Assembly (NCBI GenBank): GCA_002482815.1
Contig: DLGS01000093.1
Span: 1 to 7,647 of the forward strand
Direction: 5' to 3'
Source of the DNA: Bacteroidetes bacterium UBA7688
Lineage (GTDB): Bacteria > Bacteroidota > Bacteroidia > Chitinophagales > Chitinophagaceae
DNA: 7,647 bases
Every line of letters begins with the position of its first letter. Positions within the stretch are counted from its first letter, which is position 1. Shown here piece by piece: positions 1 to 5,848 of the stretch. The position numbers and the translations under genes were made by a program. The notes beneath the pieces are model-generated. The model saw nothing but the letters and a program-made list of their open reading frames with translations. It searched no databases and was not told the DNA's origin.

Positions 1-161
1 GCGTGACCCATATGCAACACGCCTGTTACATTTGGTGGCGGCATGACGATTGTATAAGCCTCACGCTCGTCGGGTGTTGAATAAAAATAACCCTGGTCCA
101 TCCAGTGTTTGTACCATTTCTGTTCTGCTTCGTTGTGCTGAAAATTCTTGCTTAATTCCAT
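1..161 (-). CDS. valS: Valine--tRNA ligase, N-terminal fragment (cut by left edge)
   Basis: Class Ia aminoacyl-tRNA synthetase that charges tRNA-Val with valine in the cytoplasm. Only the first 53 codons plus two bases are in the window; the gene continues past position 1. The start is the ATG at 161-159, which opens MELSKNFQHNEAEQKWYKHW. The decisive evidence is the block PPPNVTGVLHMGHA at residues 41-54. It holds the class I HIGH-type ATP-binding signature (His50-Met-Gly-His53) in the form typical of ValS; the PPPNVTG lead-in distinguishes ValS from IleS and LeuS. No Shine-Dalgarno sequence precedes the ATG, as is usual in Bacteroidota. A -7-like box at 217-224 and a hairpin at 190-210 lie in its leader. 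The gene upstream on the same strand (metallo-hydrolase) ends 145 nt away, so valS probably has its own promoter. Identification is strong; the rest of the protein cannot be judged. Confidence 0.93.
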   Translation of the reverse strand, partial: MELSKNFQHNEAEQKWYKHWMDQGYFYSTPDEREAYTIVMPPPNVTGVLHMGH

Positions 162-189
162 TGTGCTTGTATGCTGATGTGTGAAAGTG

Positions 190-210
190 TTACAAAATCT
201 TGTTTTGTAA
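190..210 (-). promoter_or_regulatory. Perfect inverted repeat at the 5' end of the valS leader
   Basis: On the minus strand, TTACAAAA and TTTTGTAA are perfect reverse complements separated by a 5-nt loop (CAAGA). The first arm begins about 3 nt after the predicted valS transcription start. In RNA this would be a 5'-terminal hairpin of weak A-U pairs. In DNA it would be a dyad that could serve as an operator overlapping the start site. There is no U-run after it, so it does not look like an intrinsic terminator. It is too small to be a T-box, and I see no T-box features. The repeat is certain; its function is inference. Confidence 0.45.
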
Positions 211-216
211 GGCTGG

Positions 217-224
217 CAAAGATA
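217..224 (-). promoter_or_regulatory. Candidate Bacteroidota -7 promoter box for valS
   Basis: On the minus strand this reads TATCTTTG, an exact match to the Bacteroidota housekeeping -7 consensus TAnnTTTG. It lies 55 nt before the valS ATG, and transcription would begin around 210-214. No convincing -33 TTTG box is visible at the expected 19-21 nt spacing. The assignment rests on the -7 match and its position. Confidence 0.5.
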
Positions 225-306
225 ATAAAGATGTGTTTGGGTGAATGGATGACAGACAAAATTAAATGGACACCCTGGTCTATGCTTAGCATGACTGCAT
301 TTTTGT

Positions 307-1404
307 TTAATTCAAGCCTTTCCACCATTCGACTGTCTCCTGTTCAGGGTTGTCGAGGTGCAGGATTTCACCAATCATTGGAGTTTTAAAGGGAATTCCG
401 AGTTTTCGGGCTTCCTGGCTGACTAAGGTAATCGGTTCGTCCCAGTCGTGTTTACTTAAGGAAAATTTGCCCCAATGGACGGGCAACAACATTTTTGTAT
501 TTAATTCAGCTGCCGCCTGTGCCACTTCTGATGGATGCATATGGATGTACTTCCAGTGGTTATCGTACTGTCCACATTCAAGAATCGTCCAGTCGAATGG
601 CCCGAATTTTTTCCCGATTTCATCAAAATGGGTATCATAACCACTGTCGCCACCAATGAAAATTCTCTTGCCTGGTGTGGTTAGAACATAAGACATCCAG
701 AGAGATTGGTTGCGTTTAAATCCTCTTCCTGAAAAATGCCTTCCACTTGTTGTATTGACTTTGAATCCGTTTTCCAATTCGAAACTTTCATGCCAGTCTT
801 TTTCTGTAATACTGTTTTTATTAAAGCCCCATCGAACCAAATGCGCTTTTACTCCCAGACCGCAAATGATATGTTTTATTTTTGGTTTTAAAGCCTTCAC
901 TGTTTTGTGGTCCAGATGGTCCCAATGGTCGTGGGAAATAAACAGATAATCGATTTCGGGGAAGTCATCCGGTGTATAAGTATCGGTGCCGGCAAAACTT
1001 TTAGTGGTGAAATTCAATGGAGAAGCATTACCACTCAGCACCGGGTCAACCAGAAATTTTCTGCCATCGATTTGCATAAAATAAGAGGAGTGGCCAAACC
1101 AGACCAACACATTTTCGGAAGGCTTTATTTGTTTAAGATTGTTTCTTACGGTGGGTATGACATCTCTTGGGCGTGTTCGTTTTCCTTTTTTAAACAAAAA
1201 TTCATACAGCACAATCCAAAGGCTTACACCCTCGGTAAGGTCAGGGGTATGGTTGATATTTTTAAAGGATTTGCCATCATAGTTGGCCAGTGTCCTGAAA
1301 TGGCTTTGCTCCACTTTATCCGGCAATTGCCCGAACCGCTCGGAGCGAATAAATAAAACCAGCAATGCCAGCAGGAAAACAATTATAAACAGGAGGTATA
1401 ACAA
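307..1404 (-). CDS. Membrane-anchored NAPE-PLD-like metallo-beta-lactamase-fold hydrolase
   Basis: A 365-residue metallo-hydrolase of the NAPE-PLD/RomA/UlaG-like branch of the metallo-beta-lactamase superfamily. All seven metal ligands known from human NAPE-PLD have counterparts at similar spacing: the HxHxDH motif (His158, His160, Asp162, His163), His223 in GRHFSGRG, Asp253 in GGDSGYD, and His310 in LLPVHWG. Blocks such as VWFGHSSY (101-108) and FGPFDW (267-272) also resemble that family. Residues 1-19 are a hydrophobic helix followed by Arg20 and Arg24, with no positive charge before it. By the positive-inside rule the catalytic domain would face the cytoplasm. The start must be non-ATG: an in-frame TAA lies two codons upstream, the first Met is residue 110, and TTG at 1404-1402 keeps the whole anchor helix. 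There is no Shine-Dalgarno; the upstream bases are A-rich. A phospholipid or N-acyl lipid substrate is possible from the family and the anchor, but is not shown. It stands alone, 145 nt before valS and divergent from the small membrane protein gene. Confidence 0.9.
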   Translation of the reverse strand: MLYLLFIIVFLLALLVLFIRSERFGQLPDKVEQSHFRTLANYDGKSFKNINHTPDLTEGVSLWIVLYEFLFKKGKRTRPRDVIPTVRNNLKQIKPSENVLVWFGHSSYFMQIDGRKFLVDPVLSGNASPLNFTTKSFAGTDTYTPDDFPEIDYLFISHDHWDHLDHKTVKALKPKIKHIICGLGVKAHLVRWGFNKNSITEKDWHESFELENGFKVNTTSGRHFSGRGFKRNQSLWMSYVLTTPGKRIFIGGDSGYDTHFDEIGKKFGPFDWTILECGQYDNHWKYIHMHPSEVAQAAAELNTKMLLPVHWGKFSLSKHDWDEPITLVSQEARKLGIPFKTPMIGEILHLDNPEQETVEWWKGLN

Positions 1405-1425
1405 GTTTTTTTAGTTTTAGAATGA

Positions 1426-1448
1426 TTTGTAAGGATGCAAATTACAAA
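1426..1448. promoter_or_regulatory. Inverted repeat in the divergent intergenic region
   Basis: TTTGTAA at 1426-1432 and TTACAAA at 1442-1448 are perfect 7-bp inverted arms around a 9-nt spacer. They lie in the 131-nt region between the divergent metallo-hydrolase and DUF5362-like genes. The spacing would suit a dimeric regulator, but AT-rich arms of this length can arise by chance. The right half overlaps a minus-strand TAATTTG (1438-1444), which resembles the -7 box with a one-base shorter spacer. On the plus strand a similar imperfect box, TATTTTG, occurs near 1501. Neither promoter match is good. Confidence 0.25.
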
Positions 1449-1535
1449 CTAGCAGCTGTATAAAATTTAAGTAGCCTGTATCATTCCCAAAGTTTATGCC
1501 TATTTTGCTTCAAAATTTCATATTTCAATCCCATT

Positions 1536-1970
1536 ATGCAGGACAATACCAATATTTTTGATGCCACCTTCAGCGAAACTTCCAAAGCTCATTTGCTGGA
1601 AACTACCCGCTGGACAAAGTTTCTGGCCATTTTGATGTTCATTTTTATCGGATTAATGCTTTTAGGTGTTATTTCATTACTTATTTCAGGCTCAGCACTT
1701 AATTCGATGTCGCCGGGGTTTTCTGCAATGGGTCCTGTTTTTCCTACAACTATCTTTTTATTTGTAATTCTTCTGTATTGGTACCCAACCAATATGCTTT
1801 ATAAGTTTTCTGCCAATATGAAAACCGGATTGCTCAGCAATAATGCTGAACTGATTGAAAAGGGTTTCCGGTGTCAGAAAAACATGTATAAGTTTATGGG
1901 TATTTTTACCATAACAATTCTGGCATTATATTTTATTGTAATCGTTTTCGCTGTGATATCAACACTCTAA
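1536..1970 (+). CDS. Small three-helix membrane protein, DUF5362-like
   Basis: A 144-residue integral membrane protein of unknown function. It starts with a polar N-terminus (1-25), followed by hydrophobic segments at about 27-51, 68-85 and 117-143. Between the second and third helices is a cytoplasmic-looking amphipathic stretch (LYKFSANMKTGLLSNNAELI, 88-107). That order, a helix pair, then an xYKFSxxMKxGLxSN-type segment, then a final helix beginning KFMGIFTI, resembles what I recall of the Bacteroidota DUF5362 family. The assignment is from memory of the pattern. There is no signal peptide, catalytic motif or cysteine pair. The ATG at 1536 is the natural start and has no Shine-Dalgarno. 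The gene stands alone on the plus strand, 104 nt before the next start, with a candidate terminator between them, so it is probably monocistronic. No role can be inferred from its neighbours. Confidence 0.75.
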   Translation: MQDNTNIFDATFSETSKAHLLETTRWTKFLAILMFIFIGLMLLGVISLLISGSALNSMSPGFSAMGPVFPTTIFLFVILLYWYPTNMLYKFSANMKTGLLSNNAELIEKGFRCQKNMYKFMGIFTITILALYFIVIVFAVISTL

Positions 1971-2001
1971 GCAGTAGTCGGTAATACAAAAACTGCTATG
2001 C

Positions 2002-2034
2002 GTCTTCCCCCACGGGAGCACTTAGACTTTTTTT
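2002..2034 (+). terminator. Possible weak intrinsic terminator after the DUF5362-like gene
   Basis: GTCT (2002-2005) can pair with AGAC (2024-2027). Directly inside, TCCC (2006-2009) can pair with GGGA (2014-2017) around a CCAC loop, leaving a 6-nt bulge on the 3' side. Seven T residues follow immediately (2028-2034). The position after the stop at 1970 and the T-run fit rho-independent termination, but the bulged stem is weak. A second small dyad, GCAGT/ACTGC, lies just upstream at 1971-1996. Confidence 0.35.
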
Positions 2035-2046
2035 ACAATAAACAAA

Positions 2047-2077
2047 TTTTAGTTCGGTTGCCGCGCCCATATCTTTG
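2047..2077 (+). promoter_or_regulatory. Bacteroidota-type promoter for the alpha/beta hydrolase
   Basis: TATCTTTG at 2070-2077 exactly matches the -7 consensus TAnnTTTG. TTTT at 2047-2050, exactly 19 nt upstream of it, is a three-of-four match to the -33 TTTG box. The -7 box ends only 6 nt before the ATG at 2084, so the transcript would have almost no leader. The TTG of this box (2075-2077) is in frame with the gene and would give a start three codons upstream, but it is better explained as part of the promoter. Confidence 0.6.
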
Positions 2078-2083
2078 CAGCTT

Positions 2084-2944
2084 ATGACATCCCAGTATTC
2101 GGCCAATCTAGCGTATAAAAAAATATTACTCTCCAACGGTTCTGCTATTAGTTACATTGATGAAGGTGCAGGAGAGCAAACGATTGTCTTTATTCATGGG
2201 TTGGCAACTTTTAGTGGTACCTGGCAACCCAACGTTGATGGCCTGAAGCCGAAGTTCCGTTGTATTGCTATTGACCTGCCCGGCAACGGATACTCTGATA
2301 AAGGGGATTTACCTTTCAGCATCCAATATTATGCAGCTTGTGTGTTTGACTTTATCAAGTTGATGAAATTGGAAAACGTAGTGCTTTGCGGACATTCTAT
2401 GGGTGGACAAGTTGCCATGACTTTGTTGTTAAATGCCCCCGATGCTGCAGAAAAACTGGTCTTATGTGCACCCGCCGGTTTCGAGCAGTTTAATGTTTTT
2501 GAAAAAACGATGTACCGCTCAATGATTGGAATGGCTGATATGTTCTCCACCAACGAAAGTAATCTCCGTCAGAGTGTTTATACGAGTTTTTATAAGAATC
2601 CCTCTCAGGCAGATGGCTTGATAGATGAAATGACAAAAATTATCCGTTCTTATCCGGCTACTTCTTATAAGAAAATGCTTGATGCCAGTATAGAAGGAAT
2701 GATGAATGAGCCTGTTTTTAATCGGTTGGGAGAAATTCATGTGCCGGTACTGGTTATTTTCGGAGAACTGGATGCTCTGATACCCAATAAACTATTACAC
2801 CCGATTTCTACGGACCAGCTGGCCAGAAATGCTGTCGCTAGAATGCCGAATGCAAGCCTGGAAATGATTCCTTTTGCAGGTCATTTTGTACAATGGGAGA
2901 AGGCTGAGAAAGTGAACGAAGCAATCCTTCACTTTCTGCAATAG
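2084..2944 (+). CDS. Alpha/beta-fold hydrolase
   Basis: A 286-residue alpha/beta hydrolase of the esterase/peptidase-like superfamily; the substrate is unknown. Counting from the ATG at 2084, the motifs run in canonical order: the oxyanion-hole region FIHGLA (36-41), a DLPGNGYSD loop (64-72), the nucleophile elbow GHSMGG with Ser105, the acid in FGELDALIP with Asp230, and the catalytic His267 in AGHFVQWE. The segment between about 135 and 210, with several Met and aromatic residues, is the expected helical cap. Length is usual for the superfamily. No signal peptide or membrane helix is visible, so it is probably cytoplasmic. I chose ATG 2084 over the in-frame TTG at 2075 because that TTG lies inside a perfect -7 box; the next Met is deep in the protein. 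The gene converges on uvrA with one base between stop codons, leaving no room for a terminator. Similar folds include esterases, epoxide hydrolases and C-C bond hydrolases; none is favoured. Confidence 0.92.
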   Translation: MTSQYSANLAYKKILLSNGSAISYIDEGAGEQTIVFIHGLATFSGTWQPNVDGLKPKFRCIAIDLPGNGYSDKGDLPFSIQYYAACVFDFIKLMKLENVVLCGHSMGGQVAMTLLLNAPDAAEKLVLCAPAGFEQFNVFEKTMYRSMIGMADMFSTNESNLRQSVYTSFYKNPSQADGLIDEMTKIIRSYPATSYKKMLDASIEGMMNEPVFNRLGEIHVPVLVIFGELDALIPNKLLHPISTDQLARNAVARMPNASLEMIPFAGHFVQWEKAEKVNEAILHFLQ

Positions 2945-2945
2945 C

Positions 2946-5768
2946 CTACAAATACTGACCGGTATAACTTTCTTTGATTTTTGACAAACCTTCAGGAACG
3001 CCCGCATACAACAAAGTTCCTCCGCCTGCGCCGCCTTCGGGGCCAAGGTCAATCACCCAATCAGCGCTTTTTACCACATCCATGTTGTGCTCGATGATAA
3101 TGATAGAATGACCTTTTTCTATCAGAGCGCTGAATGACATCAATAGTTTGGAGATGTCGTGTGCGTGCAGGCCTGTTGTAGGTTCGTCGAAGATGAACAG
3201 CATTTTATCCTTGCCGGCACCTTTGCCCAGAAAGGACGCCAGTTTTACCCTTTGCGCTTCTCCACCACTGATTGTATCGCTGCTCTGCCCAAGTTTGATA
3301 TAGCCAAGTCCCACGTCAGCCAATGGTTTGATGGCAGCAGCGATTTTCTTTTCTTCCTTAAAAAACTCTACCGCTTCGTCAACGCTCATGTTCAAAATGT
3401 CATTTACATTTTTGGTGCGGTACGTTACTTCCAGCACTTCATCTTTGAATCGTTTACCCTTGCAGCTTTCGCAAACCAGGTGCACGTCTGCCAGGAATTG
3501 CATGGCAACGACCACTTCGCCATCACCTTTGCAGGTATCGCAGCGACCGCCATCTGTATTAAATGAAAAGTGCTTTTCTGCAAAACCTCTCATTTTTGCC
3601 AAAGGCTGCTTTGTCAATAGTTTTCTTACCTCATCCCAGGCTTTAATATAGGTCACCGGATTGCTGCGGGAAGATTTACCGATAGGATTTTGGTCAATTA
3701 ACTCGACACCATGAATCAGTTTATTATCACCCAGGATTTCTCCATATGAACCGGGGCGGTCACTGTTTTCGCCTAATTCGCGCAGCAGGGCAGGGTAGAG
3801 AATTTGCTTTACTAATGTTGTTTTTCCACTACCACTCACACCGGTCACCACACACAACATTCCTAATGGGAAACGCACACTGATATCTTTAAGGTTATTG
3901 TGGCTGCAATCGGTGAGATCGATATATCCGGTTGCTTTCCTTTTAATTTTTGGAATATCAATTTTTAGTTTGCCTGAAAGATATTTCCCGGTGAGACTTT
4001 TCTCGTTGTTGATGATCTCGTCAAAGCTACCTTCAGCTATCACTTCTCCACCCAAATGGCTCGCCAATGGCCCCATATCAATAATATGGTCTGCTTCTCT
4101 CATCATCATATCGTCATGTTCTACCACGATGACGGTATTGTCCAAATCTCTCAGGTTTTTCAAAACACCAATTAAGCGCTCCGTATCCCTTGGATGAAGC
4201 CCGATGCTGGGTTCGTCGAGGATGTACAAACTGTCACTCAGATTGCTGCCCAGAAATCTTGTAAGCTGAATGCGCTGGCTTTCTCCACCACTCAATGTAT
4301 TGGCCGGCCTGTTCAGTGTGAGGTAAACTAAACCAACATCTATCAGGGTTTTCAGTCGTTGGTTGAGTTCAATCAATATCCTGCTCGCAACCTGTTCATC
4401 GCTTTTCGAAAGTTTAATGTCTTCCAGCCATTGATGCACATCGGCTGCCGGCATATTCAATAGCTCGCCGATATTGGTGTTGTTGATTTTTACATACAAG
4501 GCGTCTTTACGCAGGCGTGTTCCGCCGCAGGAACTGCAAACCGTTCTTCCGCGATAGCGGGCCTGCATGATACGGTATTGTATTTTGTATAAATTCTGCT
4601 CCACCATTTTGAAGAAATCGCGGATACCTTCTACGGTTGGGGTTCCTTCCCACAAAATGGTGTATTCTTTTTCATTCAGTTTGTTGATAGGCTTATGTAT
4701 CGGAAAGTCAATCCTGGCAGCTGTGCGCATAAATTCTTTCTGCCATTCAATCATCTTTTCCCCTTTCCAGCATGCGACTGCGCCTTCATAAACACTTAGT
4801 TTTTTATTCGGGATGACCAGTTCAGGATCGATACCTAAAACCTGGCCGTATCCTTCGCAAACGGGGCATGCGCCATAGGGATTGTTGTAGGAGAAAAGGT
4901 TCGGGCTCGGTTCTTCAAATTTAATACCATCCGTTTCAAAACGATTATTAAAATGACGGATTTTATTGTCATCTATTTCGAGATAACAATCGCCTTCACT
5001 TTCATAAAATGCAGTTTGAATACTATCTGCTAACCGGTGCAAATCATCGTCATCAAATGTCTTGACCACAATGCGGTCAATCAACAGAAAAATCTCTTTT
5101 TTCTCGAATTTTATTTTATTCCCTTCTTCCAGTAATTCCTCTATCCGGATGGGTTTGTTTTCGTTTTCTCCCTTGATATAAACCCTTGAAAAGCCTTTCT
5201 GCATCAATATATCCAGCTCTTCAACAATTTTGCGGCCAAAGCGTGGCGTTAGCGGCACAATAATCTGAACTTTTGTTTTGAGTGGGAGGGATTGTATGAA
5301 ATCAACTACATCTGCTACGGTGTCTTTTTTTACTTCATTACCTGATATCGGTGAATATGTTTTTCCTATTCTTGCGAAAAGGAGACGAAGGTAATCGGCT
5401 ATTTCTGTCATTGATCCTACGCTGGAGCGCGGGCTTCGTGTAGTTACTTTTTGTTCGATAGCAATGGCAGGGCAGATACCGGAAATATAGTCAACATCAG
5501 GTTTGTCCATACGCATCAAAAACTGGCGTGCATAGGCACTAAGGCTTTCGGCATATCGTCTTTGCCCTTCTGCAAAAAGGGTATCCATTGTAAGAGATGA
5601 TTTGCCACTCCCGCTAACACCGGTTATGACCACAAATTTGTTGCGCGGAATGCTGACATCAATATTCTTGAGGTTGTGCATGCGTGCACCTTTAATAAAG
5701 ATGACTTCCTGCTTTTTATTGGTTGATTTTGGAGAAGATTTAGGAGACTTTGCCACTGCTTTTGCCAT
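2946..5768 (-). CDS. uvrA: UvrABC excinuclease subunit A
   Basis: DNA-damage-recognition ATPase of nucleotide excision repair, which acts as a dimer and loads UvrB on lesions. The protein has 940 residues, normal for UvrA. First ATPase module: Walker A GVSGSGKSS (50-58), zinc cysteines 301, 304, 411 and 414, signature LSGGESQ (492-498), Walker B with Asp518-Glu519, His551. Second module: Walker A GVSGSGKTT (643-651), zinc cysteines 743, 746, 766 and 769, signature ISGGEAQ (833-839), Walker B with Asp861-Glu862, His894. The UvrB-binding region falls at about 120-250. All key residues are present, so it should be active. An extra N-terminal tail of about 20 residues rich in Lys, Ser and Pro precedes the usual start. 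The ATG at 5768 is well supported: an in-frame TAG lies four codons upstream and no other start codon lies between. Many Bacteroidota carry a second UvrA; this one has no class II-type truncation or fusion. It has its own promoter box and is 79 nt from the permease gene. Confidence 0.97.
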   Translation of the reverse strand: MAKAVAKSPKSSPKSTNKKQEVIFIKGARMHNLKNIDVSIPRNKFVVITGVSGSGKSSLTMDTLFAEGQRRYAESLSAYARQFLMRMDKPDVDYISGICPAIAIEQKVTTRSPRSSVGSMTEIADYLRLLFARIGKTYSPISGNEVKKDTVADVVDFIQSLPLKTKVQIIVPLTPRFGRKIVEELDILMQKGFSRVYIKGENENKPIRIEELLEEGNKIKFEKKEIFLLIDRIVVKTFDDDDLHRLADSIQTAFYESEGDCYLEIDDNKIRHFNNRFETDGIKFEEPSPNLFSYNNPYGACPVCEGYGQVLGIDPELVIPNKKLSVYEGAVACWKGEKMIEWQKEFMRTAARIDFPIHKPINKLNEKEYTILWEGTPTVEGIRDFFKMVEQNLYKIQYRIMQARYRGRTVCSSCGGTRLRKDALYVKINNTNIGELLNMPAADVHQWLEDIKLSKSDEQVASRILIELNQRLKTLIDVGLVYLTLNRPANTLSGGESQRIQLTRFLGSNLSDSLYILDEPSIGLHPRDTERLIGVLKNLRDLDNTVIVVEHDDMMMREADHIIDMGPLASHLGGEVIAEGSFDEIINNEKSLTGKYLSGKLKIDIPKIKRKATGYIDLTDCSHNNLKDISVRFPLGMLCVVTGVSGSGKTTLVKQILYPALLRELGENSDRPGSYGEILGDNKLIHGVELIDQNPIGKSSRSNPVTYIKAWDEVRKLLTKQPLAKMRGFAEKHFSFNTDGGRCDTCKGDGEVVVAMQFLADVHLVCESCKGKRFKDEVLEVTYRTKNVNDILNMSVDEAVEFFKEEKKIAAAIKPLADVGLGYIKLGQSSDTISGGEAQRVKLASFLGKGAGKDKMLFIFDEPTTGLHAHDISKLLMSFSALIEKGHSIIIIEHNMDVVKSADWVIDLGPEGGAGGGTLLYAGVPEGLSKIKESYTGQYL

Positions 5769-5772
5769 TGCA

Positions 5773-5780
5773 CAAAGCTA
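5773..5780 (-). promoter_or_regulatory. Candidate -7 promoter box directly before uvrA
   Basis: The minus strand reads TAGCTTTG, an exact match to TAnnTTTG, ending 4 nt before the uvrA ATG. Transcription would begin at or within about a base or two of the start codon, giving a leaderless mRNA. No -33 TTTG is seen at 19-21 nt upstream. The TAG of the box is also the in-frame stop that bounds the uvrA reading frame. Confidence 0.5.
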
Positions 5781-5799
5781 ACTTAATTGAATGATTTAT

Positions 5800-5848
5800 A
5801 GATTTTGTAATTAGCCCTTTTTCCTATCAAAATCTTAATACCGGTATT
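5800..5848. repeat. Inverted repeat and palindrome between the permease gene and uvrA
   Basis: AGATTTTG (5800-5807) and CAAAATCT (5828-5835) are perfect 8-bp inverted arms around a 20-nt spacer. Beside them, AATACCGGTATT (5837-5848) is a perfect 12-bp palindrome touching the permease stop codon. Neither is followed by a T-run on the minus strand, so an intrinsic terminator is not supported. They could be regulator sites for uvrA or chance symmetry in AT-rich DNA. Confidence 0.3.

Noticed and set aside
162..306. Possible small gene or riboswitch between the metallo-hydrolase and valS
   Set aside because: Apart from the promoter box and hairpin, I see no convincing coding frame, T-box or riboswitch feature.
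907..1356. Plus-strand open frame of 149 codons opposite the metallo-hydrolase
   Set aside because: The opposite strand encodes a full metallo-hydrolase with all metal ligands; the antisense translation shows no recognisable domain and is a shadow.
1391..1396. AGGAGG on the plus strand, a perfect Shine-Dalgarno sequence
   Set aside because: It lies inside the start of the minus-strand metallo-hydrolase, where it encodes part of the anchor helix, and no plausible plus-strand gene follows it.
2075..2083. TTG at 2075 as the start of the alpha/beta hydrolase
   Set aside because: The TTG is the last part of a perfect -7 promoter box, and an ATG follows three codons later.
3159..3566. Plus-strand open frames of 135 and 107 codons opposite uvrA
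   Set aside because: They are antisense to conserved UvrA ATPase and zinc-module sequence, and their translations look like no known protein.
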